A stretch of 8,702 nt of DNA from JACVRW01 sp035645115 (GCA_035645115.1 DASQNF010000258.1:1-8702), one strand, 5' to 3'; positions 1 to 6,193 are shown, numbered from the stretch's first letter. The notes: a model not told the origin generated them from the letters alone. Numbers and translations are program-made.

Positions 1-554
1 GCCGCCCGGCCGACGGCCAGCAGCGGCCGGTCGAGCACGAACGCAGCCGCGCCGGCCAGCAGCATCGCGAGGAACACGAGGCCGCCGATCAGCGCCGCCC
101 GCCAGAGGCCGGGGTCGACCGGCGCGCCGAACAAGATCGCCGGCAGCGCCAGCAGGGGCAGCGCCAGCAGGATGCCGAACACGAGCACCGAGGACGCGGT
201 CATCCCCGAGGCCGCGGCGGCCGCGGGCACGCCCGCGCGCGTGAGCATCGCGTACTGCAGCGCCCCGGCGGCCGCTACGCCGCCCGGCACCACTCGGCCG
301 AACGCATTGGCGGCGAGCTGCGAGGTGATCACCGGCCCGAGCCGCTCCCCTCGCACCGCCAGATGCTGCACCGCCCACATGCAGCCGTAGCTCCCCAGCT
401 GCAGCGCGACCATCGCCACGTACCAGAGCGGGTTGAAGTCGTCCAGCTGGTCGAACGCGCCGAAGACCTCGAGCAGCGCAGGCGCCAGCAGATATAGCGA
501 GACCGCCGTGATGGCGAGGAACACGCCTCGCTTCGCAAGCAGCCCGGCGCTCAT
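1..554 (-). CDS. LPG_synthase_TM / UPF0104-type membrane protein (N-terminal 184 residues, cut by window edge)
   Basis: The reading frame opens at an ATG at 554 and stays open to base 1, so the C-terminal part lies outside the window. Seen: a hydrophobic protein with predicted membrane segments near residues 9-29, 42-62, 115-140 and 150-174. In the middle is the motif LAANAFGRVVPGGVAAAGAL (about 81-100), which resembles the conserved Asn...PGG segment of the lysylphosphatidylglycerol synthase transmembrane (MprF-flippase-like, formerly UPF0104) family. Members of this family are integral membrane proteins linked to lipid flipping or export; many have no known substrate. No synthase domain can be seen because the gene is truncated here. 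It starts 10 bases after the stop of the AI-2E-type gene, which suggests co-transcription. No Shine-Dalgarno is visible; TAGCGT lies 7 bases before the ATG. The family call is fairly secure; the function is not. Confidence 0.72.
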   Translation of the reverse strand, partial: MSAGLLAKRGVFLAITAVSLYLLAPALLEVFGAFDQLDDFNPLWYVAMVALQLGSYGCMWAVQHLAVRGERLGPVITSQLAANAFGRVVPGGVAAAGALQYAMLTRAGVPAAAAASGMTASSVLVFGILLALPLLALPAILFGAPVDPGLWRAALIGGLVFLAMLLAGAAAFVLDRPLLAVGRA

Positions 555-564
555 GCCGGGGACG

Positions 565-1689
565 CTAAGCGGGGGCGGGGCCGGGCGAGGGCGGGATCAT
601 CGGCGGCGGCTCGGCCGGGAGGTCGCCCGGCGGCCCCTCCGGAGGCGGCTCGTCGCGCTTGATCGACATCGTGCGCAGGTCCACGTACTCGCGCAGCAGG
701 ATCTGGACCGACGCGGCCACGGGAATCGCCACCAGCGCCCCGATCACCCCGAGCAGGGTGCTGCCGAACAGCACGGCCACGATCGTGATGAACGGATGCA
801 CGTGGACGGTCCGCTTCTGGATCTGCGGCTGGATCACGTGGTTCTCGAGCTGCTGGTAGGCGATCGCCCAGATCGTCCAGACGATCGTGGCCGTCGGGAA
901 GTTCTCGAACAGCGTGACGACCCCGATCAGCACGGCGGCGATCGTGGCCCCCACTAGGGGGATCAGCGAGAACAGCCCGGCGATCACGGCAAGGGGCGCC
1001 CGGAACGGCACACCGAGCACGAGCAGCACGATGTACGTGGCCACGCCGGCGATCACGGCGATCGCCAGCGCCCCCGCCACGTAGGCGCCCACCGCCCCGG
1101 CCATGTTGTCGAGCGAGCGCCGCAGGCGCCGTCGCTCCTCGGGCGGGCGCGCGGCGATCACCGCGTCCGTCCAGCCTCGCCCGCTGCCGAGCATGAACGC
1201 CGCCAGCACGAGGATCGTGATCAGCGCGAACAGCGAGTTGACGATGCCGAGCCCCACGTCGCGCAGGGTCCCCGCGGCGCCGCCGAGCCGGCCGGGCAGC
1301 TTCGCCGCCTCCTTCTCGATCTGGCCCGTGATGTCGTAGTCCTCGTTGATCTGCCGAAGGCGCTTGTTCTCCTCCACGAAGCGGCTCACATCGTCGGCGT
1401 ACTCGGGAACGTTCTCCGCGAACTTGTTCGCCTCGGTGATCAGCGGCGGGACGATCAGGGCCATCAGGGCGATCGGGACCGCCAGCAGGCCGAGGTACAC
1501 CACCGCTATGGCGAGCCCGCGGCTCATCCGGCGCGCAACCGCGTTGACGGGTGCGGAGAGAGCCACCGCCAGGAAGATCGCGATCAGTAGCCAGCCGATC
1601 GGCCTGCGGAGGAGGTAGAGCAGGTAGAGCGCGATCGCGACCGTGACCACGATCAGCACGATCCGCACGACGCTCTTCGCGGCAGGCAT
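565..1689 (-). CDS. AI-2E transporter family (PerM/TqsA-like) membrane protein, 374 aa
   Basis: Multi-pass inner-membrane protein of the AI-2E_transport/PerM family. Members include TqsA (autoinducer-2 export) and transporters of other small solutes or ions; the substrate cannot be told from sequence. Seen: two or three N-terminal membrane helices (about 8-28, 32-50, 58-82), a charged extracytoplasmic stretch rich in Glu/Lys (about 88-130), then a cluster of C-terminal helices. Family hallmarks are present: FSLIPLVGA and the downstream YQQLENHVIQPQIQ segment. The frame is open upstream to 1899, but that extension lies inside degV in another frame and is not hydrophobic, so I chose the ATG at 1689, whose product begins MPAAKSVVRIVLI. 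The last roughly 30 residues after the final helix are a Pro-rich tail (PPPEGPPGDL...PSPGPAPA), probably cytoplasmic and disordered. The start is 35 bases after the degV stop, so it is likely read from degV. Confidence 0.9.
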   Translation of the reverse strand: MPAAKSVVRIVLIVVTVAIALYLLYLLRRPIGWLLIAIFLAVALSAPVNAVARRMSRGLAIAVVYLGLLAVPIALMALIVPPLITEANKFAENVPEYADDVSRFVEENKRLRQINEDYDITGQIEKEAAKLPGRLGGAAGTLRDVGLGIVNSLFALITILVLAAFMLGSGRGWTDAVIAARPPEERRRLRRSLDNMAGAVGAYVAGALAIAVIAGVATYIVLLVLGVPFRAPLAVIAGLFSLIPLVGATIAAVLIGVVTLFENFPTATIVWTIWAIAYQQLENHVIQPQIQKRTVHVHPFITIVAVLFGSTLLGVIGALVAIPVAASVQILLREYVDLRTMSIKRDEPPPEGPPGDLPAEPPPMIPPSPGPAPA

Positions 1690-1724
1690 CAGGCGAGCGT
1701 TCGCCCCGCCCGAGTGCGCTCCTG

Positions 1725-2594
1725 CTAGTGCACGAAATGCGGCGGGAGGCCGCCCATGCCGAGCAGGCCGGGCCCTGTGTGCGCGGACAGCACCGGCCCG
1801 ATCTCGCTGACGATGGTGGGCGGCCTGCCGAAGACCTCGCTGCAGCGCTCGATCAGCGCAGCGCACTGGTCGGGTGCGTCGATGTGCTGGGCCGACCACG
1901 CGTCGGCGCCCGACTCGTGGCGCTGGCGCGCGTAGTCGACCATCCGCTCGAACGCGCGGCTGGAGGTGCGCACGCGCTCCACCGGGGTCATCTCGTTCTC
2001 CACCGTCAGGATCGGCTTGACGCGGAGCGTGGAGCCGATCCAGGCGCTCGCGGCGCCGATCCGCCCGCCGCGCTTGAGGAACTCGAGCGTGTCGAGTGCA
2101 AACCAGAGCTTGAGCCGGCTGCGCGCCTCGGTGACGTGCTCGACGATCTCGGCGGCGTCCGCGCCGTCGCCCGCGGCCTTGGCGGCGGCCAGCACCATGA
2201 AGCCGAGCCCTCCCGCCGCAGTGGTCGAGTCGACCACCTGGACGCGCTCGCCGCCCTTGCCGTCCCGCTCGAGCGCGTCACGGGCCTGGCGCGCGGCTTC
2301 CGGCGTGCCGGACAGCCCACCCGAGATGTGGACCGATACGACCTCCTTGCCGCCCGCAAGAAGCGGCTCGAACGTGGCGACGAAGTCGCCCACCGAGGGC
2401 TGCGAGGTGGTGGGCAGCTTCTCCGCGCCGCGCAGCTCCTCGATGAAGGCGGCATGGTCGGTGATCTCCACCTCCGGGACGGTGCGGTCGCCGCCGAAGA
2501 CCACGTAGAGCGAGACCACATGGATCGCATGGCGCTCGATCAGCTCGGGCGGCAGGTAGGAGGTGCTGTCGGTGACGATCGCTACGTCCGGCAT
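1725..2594 (-). CDS. DegV family fatty-acid-binding protein, 289 aa
   Basis: DegV-family proteins bind a long-chain fatty acid; FakB members present it to the kinase FakA for phosphorylation. Seen: N-terminal IVTDSTSYLP (about 6-15), the TTSQPS motif at 62-67 whose Ser/Thr contacts the lipid carboxylate in known structures, HISGGLSGT at 89-97, the DTLEFLKRGGRIG segment at 168-180, and KPIL...G/E-type strand around 193-210. The 289-residue length is normal (usually 275-295), so it looks intact. No FakA (Dak2-type kinase) gene is in the window, so a FakB role is inference. It is the first gene of a minus-strand run with the AI-2E-like and LPG_synthase_TM-like genes, a grouping compatible with lipid/envelope work. 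The ATG at 2594 has no clear Shine-Dalgarno but has a TAGGCT hexamer 9 bases upstream. Confidence 0.93.
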   Translation of the reverse strand: MPDVAIVTDSTSYLPPELIERHAIHVVSLYVVFGGDRTVPEVEITDHAAFIEELRGAEKLPTTSQPSVGDFVATFEPLLAGGKEVVSVHISGGLSGTPEAARQARDALERDGKGGERVQVVDSTTAAGGLGFMVLAAAKAAGDGADAAEIVEHVTEARSRLKLWFALDTLEFLKRGGRIGAASAWIGSTLRVKPILTVENEMTPVERVRTSSRAFERMVDYARQRHESGADAWSAQHIDAPDQCAALIERCSEVFGRPPTIVSEIGPVLSAHTGPGLLGMGGLPPHFVH

Positions 2595-2603
2595 GCGCGG
2601 GCC

Positions 2604-2634
2604 AGCCTACCCGGCCCGCGCGCGCGGTCGTCTA
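2604..2634 (-). promoter_or_regulatory. Candidate degV promoter (leaderless type)
   Basis: On the minus strand TAGACG (2634-2629, five of six matches to TTGACG) is followed after 19 bases by TAGGCT (2609-2604), a TAnnnT-type -10 hexamer. The hexamer ends 9 bases before the degV ATG, so transcription would begin at or next to the A of the ATG, giving a leaderless or nearly leaderless message. This fits the lack of a Shine-Dalgarno. It is a pattern match only. Confidence 0.35.
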
Positions 2635-2644
2635 CGCTGCCGCG

Positions 2645-2754
2645 ATGACGACCCCGTACCGCTGTAGGAGTTGACGGGGCAGCGCCGGGTACCGGTGCTC
2701 GTGCAGCTTGATGACGTGACAACCGACTCGCACCGCATACTGGAGTACCTCTAA
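2645..2754 (+). pseudogene. Relic of a small glutathione-S-transferase N-domain / glutaredoxin-like gene with internal deletion and frameshift
   Basis: Two short pieces in different frames look like the two ends of one thioredoxin-fold protein. Piece 1 starts at the ATG at 2645 and reads MTTPYRC before stopping at TGA 2672; an aromatic-x-Cys beginning like this is typical of the first strand and active-site turn of GST_N/glutaredoxin proteins. Piece 2, in frame from 2668 to the TAA at 2752-2754, reads ELTGQRRVPVLV...DDVTTDSHRILEYL. It carries the cis-Pro strand (VPVLV) and the DS..I..YL element that in GST N-domains binds the glutathione gamma-glutamyl group. The middle of the fold (first helix, second strand, roughly 25-35 residues by family comparison) is missing, and the two pieces are out of frame. 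I infer a deletion that also shifted the frame. The stop overlaps the ATG of the next gene (TAATG). The match rests on my recall of the family, not a search. Confidence 0.6.
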
Positions 2755-2999
2755 TGGCTCGATCGCATGGAAATCGCATTGGTCCCCTCGGACGCGGCGG
2801 CAGGGCCGTGACGAACGCCCGCCGGATGTGGCCGTACCTGCTGATGGCGTGGGAGCGCTGGCAGTCGCTCACGCCCGAGGAGAAGGAGCGCTACACGCGC
2901 CAGGCCCGGGAGTACGCAGAGCGCGGCAAGAAGGTGCTCGACCAGCAGCGCCGCCGCAAGGGGCCCATCAAGGGCGCCACGAAGCCCCCGCGGCCGTAG
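2754..2999 (+). CDS. Small basic protein of unknown function, up to 81 aa
   Basis: I do not recognise a named family. The convincing part is residues 25-70: MWPYLLMAWERWQSLTPEE, then EKERYTRQAREYAERGKKVL and a basic end (QQRRRKG...KPPRP). It is a Trp/Tyr-containing amphipathic helix followed by a long charged helix and a Lys/Arg/Pro tail, so it may be a small helical, nucleic-acid- or membrane-associated protein; that is only a guess. Three starts are possible: ATG 2754, with GGAG 8 bases upstream and overlapping the relic's stop codon; GTG 2809; and ATG 2827, which begins exactly at the well-formed MWPYLL core. The first 24 residues of the long form look unstructured (Arg/Gly-rich), and the GGAG lies in former coding sequence of the relic, so the true start may be 2809 or 2827. 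It ends convergently with the glutaredoxin gene. Confidence 0.6.
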   Translation: MARSHGNRIGPLGRGGRAVTNARRMWPYLLMAWERWQSLTPEEKERYTRQAREYAERGKKVLDQQRRRKGPIKGATKPPRP

Positions 3000-3022
3000 C
3001 CCGCCGAGCCTTGCGGGTGCGC

Positions 3023-3055
3023 GCCCGCCACGCGCCGCTCGGCGCGGACGCGGGC
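3023..3055. terminator. GC-rich hairpin between convergent genes
   Basis: Nested perfect stems: GCCCGC (3023-3028) pairs with GCGGGC (3050-3055), and inside it GCGCC (3032-3036) pairs with GGCGC (3041-3045) around a GCTC loop. It lies between the stop of the small plus-strand gene (2999) and the stop of the minus-strand glutaredoxin gene (3058-3060), where a bidirectional terminator is expected. There is no T-run on either side, so it is not a classical intrinsic terminator. A competing stem GCGGG/CCCGC (3013-3028) is also possible. Confidence 0.45.
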
Positions 3056-3057
3056 TC

Positions 3058-3453
3058 CTAGCCGAGCCGGTTCTCGAGCCCGATCGGCGCTTGGCGCTGC
3101 GGCGCGTCCGGCTCTGGCGCCGGGGCGTCCGCGGGCTGCTCCACGCCGAGCAGCCGGGCCAGCTCGCCGGACTCGAACATCTCCGTCACGATGTCGCAGC
3201 CGCCCACGAGCTCCCCGTTCACGAACAGCTGCGGGATCGTCGGCCAGCCGGACAGCCCCGAGAGCTGCTCGCGGATGCGCGGGTCGGGCAGGATGTCGAG
3301 CGCCGCGTATTGGACGCCGAGTGCGTTCAGGGCGCCCGAGGTGCGCATCGAGAACCCGCAAGCGGGCTGCTCCGGGGTGCCCTTCATGAAGAGCATCACG
3401 CGGTTCTCCGCGATCGCGTTCTCGATGAAGCTGCGGATCTCGTCGTTCGTCAT
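3058..3453 (-). CDS. grxD: Monothiol CGFS glutaredoxin (Grx4/GrxD family), 131 aa
   Basis: CGFS-type monothiol glutaredoxins form a glutathione-ligated [2Fe-2S] dimer, alone or with BolA, and store or hand clusters to A-type carriers. Seen: K24-G-T-P, then CGFS at 32-35 (the single active Cys), GWPTIPQLFVNGE at 69-81 with the cis-Pro, and GGCDI at 84-88 for glutathione contact. Every key element is present. Residues 1-104 match the usual family size; residues 105-131 are an extra Pro/Ala/Gln-rich tail ending LENRLG, probably disordered. The ATG overlaps the bolA stop (ATGA, 3450-3453), so translation is likely coupled and there is no separate promoter to expect. Direct adjacency to bolA and near erpA strongly supports an Fe-S role. 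Confidence 0.95.
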   Translation of the reverse strand: MTNDEIRSFIENAIAENRVMLFMKGTPEQPACGFSMRTSGALNALGVQYAALDILPDPRIREQLSGLSGWPTIPQLFVNGELVGGCDIVTEMFESGELARLLGVEQPADAPAPEPDAPQRQAPIGLENRLG

Positions 3454-3689
3454 CGTCCGTCTCCGGGGGTCTGGGTCTTGATCGACAGGGCGTGGATGGG
3501 ACCGCCGACCTCGGCGCCGAAGACGTCGTAGATCAGCTTGTGCTGCTGGATGCGGTTGAGGCCCTCGAAGCGCTCGGAGACGACCTCGGCGCGGAAATGG
3601 TCGCCGCCGCCGGTCAGATCCTCCACCGAGACGCGCGCGCCGGGAAGGGCCTGCTCGATGCGCTCCTTGAGCTCCGTTGCGCTTGGCAT
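3450..3689 (-). CDS. bolA: BolA family protein, 79 aa
   Basis: BolA proteins bind CGFS glutaredoxins and, with them, a bridging [2Fe-2S] cluster; some also act as regulators. Seen: ELKERIEQALPGARV (6-20), the GGGDHF loop at 27-32 with His31, a central ERFEGLNRIQQHKLIYDVF helix (39-57) and the IHALSIKT strand (65-72) with the invariant His66. The length is normal for a short-form BolA/IbaG. The frame is open further upstream to 3737, but that extension is unlike BolA and crosses the divergent promoter region, so I chose the ATG at 3689. The stop overlaps the glutaredoxin start by 4 bases. No Shine-Dalgarno; TACCCT lies 9 bases before the ATG. The choice between BolA and IbaG subfamilies is not resolved. 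Confidence 0.94.
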   Translation of the reverse strand: MPSATELKERIEQALPGARVSVEDLTGGGDHFRAEVVSERFEGLNRIQQHKLIYDVFGAEVGGPIHALSIKTQTPGDGR

Positions 3690-3698
3690 CCGGTCTTC

Positions 3699-3704
3699 AG
3701 GGTA
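3699..3704 (-). promoter_or_regulatory. Candidate bolA-grx -10 element
   Basis: Minus-strand TACCCT (3704-3699) fits the TAnnnT -10 pattern and ends 9 bases before the bolA ATG, compatible with a leaderless start. A possible weak -35, TTGTAT (3725-3720), is 15 bases further upstream and overlaps the erpA -10 on the other strand. Confidence 0.33.
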
Positions 3705-3720
3705 CTCATGGCAGCGCCGA

Positions 3721-3726
3721 TACAAT
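3721..3726 (+). promoter_or_regulatory. Candidate erpA -10 element (TACAAT)
   Basis: TACAAT matches the bacterial -10 consensus at five of six positions and is strikingly AT-rich for this window. It ends 10 bases before the erpA ATG (3737), so the transcript would have a leader of only a few bases or none. A clear -35 is absent (TTCAGG at 3696-3701, spacer 19, is weak), so activation by a regulator is possible. No strong Shine-Dalgarno lies before the ATG. Confidence 0.5.
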
Positions 3727-3736
3727 TGGGTAGCCA

Positions 3737-4093
3737 ATGGTCATCCTCACCGACATCGCTGCGCAGAAGGTCAACGAGTTCATGAACGGCCAGGGTGCCG
3801 AAGGCGACGTTGGCCTTCGGGTCGGTGTGCGCGGCGGCGGCTGCTCCGGCTTCCAGTACGCGCTGGCGCTCGACGAGAAGCGCGAGGACGACCACGTGTT
3901 CGACGCGTCCGGCATCCGCGTGCTCGTGGACCCGGCGAGCCTGCGCTACGTGGACGGCTCCACGGTGGACTTCACCGAGAGCTTCCAGGGCTCGGGCTTC
4001 GAGGTCTCGAACCCCAACGTGGTGGCCTCCTGCGGCTGCGGCTCCTCCTTCCGCGTGGCGGACGAAGAGCCGAGCTGCGGCTCGGCCGTCTAG
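3737..4093 (+). CDS. erpA: A-type iron-sulfur carrier (ErpA/IscA/HesB family), 118 aa
   Basis: A-type carriers receive Fe-S clusters from the assembly scaffold or glutaredoxin and insert them into target enzymes. Seen: MVILTDIAAQKVNEFM at the start, RVGVRGGGCSGFQYAL (28-43) with Cys36, and SCGCGSSF (98-105) with Cys99 and Cys101, which are the three conserved cluster ligands. DPASLRYVDGSTVDF (65-79) is the typical middle block. Length is usual (about 105-120). A further Cys114 sits in a short tail (EEPSCGSAV). The ATG at 3737 was chosen because the family begins right there. It is divergent from bolA-grx with 47 bases between starts, a grouping that points to shared cluster delivery. The exact subtype (ErpA versus SufA/IscA) cannot be settled by eye. 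Confidence 0.93.
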   Translation: MVILTDIAAQKVNEFMNGQGAEGDVGLRVGVRGGGCSGFQYALALDEKREDDHVFDASGIRVLVDPASLRYVDGSTVDFTESFQGSGFEVSNPNVVASCGCGSSFRVADEEPSCGSAV

Positions 4094-4095
4094 CC

Positions 4096-4132
4096 GCCTC
4101 GAGCTCCCGGCGCCCGTGCTTCGGGCCGAGGC
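4096..4132. terminator. Hairpin between convergent erpA and glycosylase genes
   Basis: GCCTCG (4096-4101) pairs with CGAGGC (4127-4132), and inside it GCCCG (4112-4116) pairs with CGGGC (4122-4126) around a TGCTT loop; the left arm carries a bulge of about 10 bases. It fills the 39-base gap between the erpA stop (4091-4093) and the glycosylase stop (4133), the expected place for a bidirectional terminator. No T-run follows. Confidence 0.45.
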
Positions 4133-4795
4133 TCAGGCCGGCTTGTTGTCGAGCGAGCTCCAGAGCAGCAGGCAGGCCAGCGTCCGGTGCGGGCGCCAGG
4201 GCCTAGCGAGCTTCTCGAGCCGCTCCCGCTCCGGCGGCTTGCGCAGCCGGTACTCCGCCTGCACCGCCCGGCGGATGCCCTGGTCGCCCACCGGCAGGAT
4301 GTCGGGCCGGCGCAGGTGGAACATCAGGAACATGTGCGCGGTCCACTCGCCGAGCCCCTTGATCGCGGTGAGCTGAGCCACCACCTCCTCGTCCGGGAGC
4401 TCCGGCAGCCGGTCGAGCTCCAGCGCACCTTGCTCGACGTGCACGGCGAGGTCGCGCAGGTAGGCGATCTTGGGCCTCGAGAGCCCGGCGGCGCGGATCG
4501 CGTCCGGATCCGCCTCGAGCAGCTGCCGCGGGCTCGGCGCGTGCCCGCCGAAGATCTCGATCATGCGGCCGTAGATCGTGGCGGCGGCCTTGGTGGAGAG
4601 CTGCTGCCCCACGATCGAGCGCAGCAGCGCGCCGTAGGCGTCGCCTAGGCGCTCCTGCTCGAGCTCACGCCGCACGAGCGTGGCGTGCTCGTCCACGAGC
4701 CGGGCCATCACCGGGTCGGTCCCGCGCAGCCTGCGCAGAGCGGCGGGCGAGGCCTTCACCGTTCGGACGCGCGAGGCCGCGCTCGGTCGTGGCAT
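4133..4795 (-). CDS. DNA-3-methyladenine glycosylase II-type (AlkA-like HhH-GPD) protein, 220 aa
   Basis: Excises alkylated purines from DNA to begin base-excision repair. Seen: ALLRSIVGQQLSTKAA (56-71), the usual HhH-GPD family opening; AGLSRPKIAYLRDLA (103-117); the helix-hairpin-helix LTAIKGLGEWTA (142-153); and LPVGDQGIRRA (167-177), where Asp171 is the expected catalytic residue. At 220 residues it corresponds to the catalytic domain and lacks the roughly 90-residue N-terminal domain of E. coli AlkA, as in many short bacterial and yeast Mag1-like enzymes. No iron-sulfur Cys motif of the Nth/MutY type is present. The ATG lies 12 bases after the UbiB stop, so it may be co-transcribed; yet TAGGCT lies 9 bases before the ATG, so an internal leaderless promoter is also possible (its TAG is the UbiB stop). 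No Shine-Dalgarno. Confidence 0.9.
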   Translation of the reverse strand: MPRPSAASRVRTVKASPAALRRLRGTDPVMARLVDEHATLVRRELEQERLGDAYGALLRSIVGQQLSTKAAATIYGRMIEIFGGHAPSPRQLLEADPDAIRAAGLSRPKIAYLRDLAVHVEQGALELDRLPELPDEEVVAQLTAIKGLGEWTAHMFLMFHLRRPDILPVGDQGIRRAVQAEYRLRKPPERERLEKLARPWRPHRTLACLLLWSSLDNKPA

Positions 4796-4807
4796 GGCGC
4801 GGGCAGC

Positions 4808-6193
4808 CTACGCGGCCAGGCGGCTGTGGAAGGGCTCCTCGAGCGCGCCCAGCTGCGTGGACGGCGGGTCGCCGAACAGCCATTCGCGCGCGATCCGGTG
4901 CCAGTTCGCGGTGGCGCCGAGCTGGCCGAGCACCCCCAGCGTGAGCGCCTCCATGCGGCGGGCGAGCATCGACTGGGGCGGCATCGTCTCGCGCTTCATC
5001 AGCTGCCAGTGGCGCGAGCGCGGGTCGCCGAAGTCGATCAGCACCCGCGCCACGAGCTCGCGGTCGATCGTCACCTCCGCGTCCTCGATGTACCAGGCGG
5101 TGACGTCGTGGAAGTGCTCGTACACGGCCTGCGGGGTCACCTGGTCGTCGCTCGGGTCGAAGAACCCCATGGCGGCGAGCCGGCCGTGAAGCGCGTCTGG
5201 GTCGCCCTCCATCGCGGCGCCGATCGCGGCTATCTCGGCGTCGAGGTCCGCGCGCGCGACGCGCTTGGTCATCCCGAAGTCGATGAAGGCCACGCGGCCG
5301 TCCGCCATCAGCCGGTAGTTGCCCGGGTGGGGGTCGCCGGAGAAGTGCCCGTTGCGGTAGAGCGAGCCGAAGAAGAAGCGGAAGATGATCTCGCCGAAGC
5401 GGTCGCGCGTGTCGCTATCGAGCTCCTTCACCTCCTCGAATCCGATGCCGTCCACCCACTCCGTGACGAGGACGTGCTCGCTGCAGAGCTCGCTCACCAC
5501 GTTCGGGACGAAGATGAAGGGGTGCCCGCGCCAGCTGCGCGCGAAGGCGCGGTGCTGCTGGGCCTCGTGCTCGTAGTCGAGCTCGTCGGTGAGCCGCTCG
5601 CGGATCTCGGCCGTCATCGCCTTCGCGTCCATCCCGGGGGCGATTCGCTTGGCCACCCGCATGATCAGGCCCAGGTTCTGGAGGTCGGCCCGGACCGCGC
5701 TGTCCACGCCCGGGTACTGCACCTTCACGGCCACATCGCGACCGTCCTCGCGCAGCCGGGCGCGGTAGACCTGCCCGATCGAGGCGGCCGCCACGGCCTG
5801 CTCCTGGAACTCGCTGAAGACGTGGTCGAGCCGCTCCCCGAGATCGTCCTCGACCAGCTTGCGCATGCGCTTGAACGGCACCCGCGGCGCAGCGTCGCGC
5901 AGCTCCGCGAGCTTCGCCTGGATGCGCTCCTGGAACTCGGGCGGGAAGGCACCGGTGTCGACGAACGAGGCGACCTGCCCGACCTTCATCGCCGCGCCCT
6001 TCATCTGGCCGAGCACGTCGAAGATCTGCTCGGCCGCCTCGACCTGGCGCCTTTCGGCAGCGGCGCGGCGGGCGTCCTCGCCCCGGGTGAGGTTGGCGGC
6101 CTTCGTGGCGTAGCCGCGAGCGGTCTGCCCCCCGGCCAGGCGGCCGACCTTGGCGGCACGCCGCATCCTGCCCTTGGGGAGGTTCCTCGCCAT
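4808..6193 (-). CDS. ABC1/AarF/UbiB-type atypical kinase, 461 aa
   Basis: Protein-kinase-like ATPase of the ABC1 (ADCK/UbiB) family, associated with isoprenoid quinone or lipid homeostasis; the real substrate of most bacterial members is unknown. Seen: KxGQ motif GAAMKVGQ (66-73), specific to the family; Ala-rich nucleotide loop VAAASIGQ (134-141) replacing the Gly-rich loop; VAVKVQYPG with Lys157; the family ExD-type signature in ELDYE (204-208); catalytic-loop GDPHPGN (286-292); and metal-binding DFG (305-307). All key residues are present and the length is normal. The N-terminal 45 residues are very basic (MARNLPKGRMRRAAKVG...). No C-terminal membrane helices are evident, unlike E. coli UbiB. 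No quinone-biosynthesis gene is in the window. It starts 73 bases after the Ppx/GppA stop. Confidence 0.93.
   Translation of the reverse strand: MARNLPKGRMRRAAKVGRLAGGQTARGYATKAANLTRGEDARRAAAERRQVEAAEQIFDVLGQMKGAAMKVGQVASFVDTGAFPPEFQERIQAKLAELRDAAPRVPFKRMRKLVEDDLGERLDHVFSEFQEQAVAAASIGQVYRARLREDGRDVAVKVQYPGVDSAVRADLQNLGLIMRVAKRIAPGMDAKAMTAEIRERLTDELDYEHEAQQHRAFARSWRGHPFIFVPNVVSELCSEHVLVTEWVDGIGFEEVKELDSDTRDRFGEIIFRFFFGSLYRNGHFSGDPHPGNYRLMADGRVAFIDFGMTKRVARADLDAEIAAIGAAMEGDPDALHGRLAAMGFFDPSDDQVTPQAVYEHFHDVTAWYIEDAEVTIDRELVARVLIDFGDPRSRHWQLMKRETMPPQSMLARRMEALTLGVLGQLGATANWHRIAREWLFGDPPSTQLGALEEPFHSRLAA

Noticed and set aside
1690..1899. N-terminal 70-residue extension of the AI-2E-type protein
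   Set aside because: It lies mostly inside degV in another frame, is Arg/Ala/His-rich and not hydrophobic, and the family starts at the Met at 1689.
1728..2648. 306-codon plus-strand open frame opposite degV
   Set aside because: Shadow of degV with no domain and biased Arg/Ala/Leu/Gly composition; degV on the minus strand has all family motifs.
2645..2674. 9-codon leader peptide ORF (MTTPYRCRS) as a Cys-sensing attenuator
   Set aside because: A single Cys codon and better explained as the 5' end of the broken GST/Grx-like gene.
2636..2697. Possible structured RNA or riboswitch leader before the small ORF (stems CCCCGT/ACGGGG, GCTGCC/GGCAGC and GCGCCGG/CCGGTGC)
   Set aside because: The stems are short, mutually competing and expected in GC-rich DNA, and the same bases read as GST/Grx-like protein pieces; no known riboswitch consensus was recognised.
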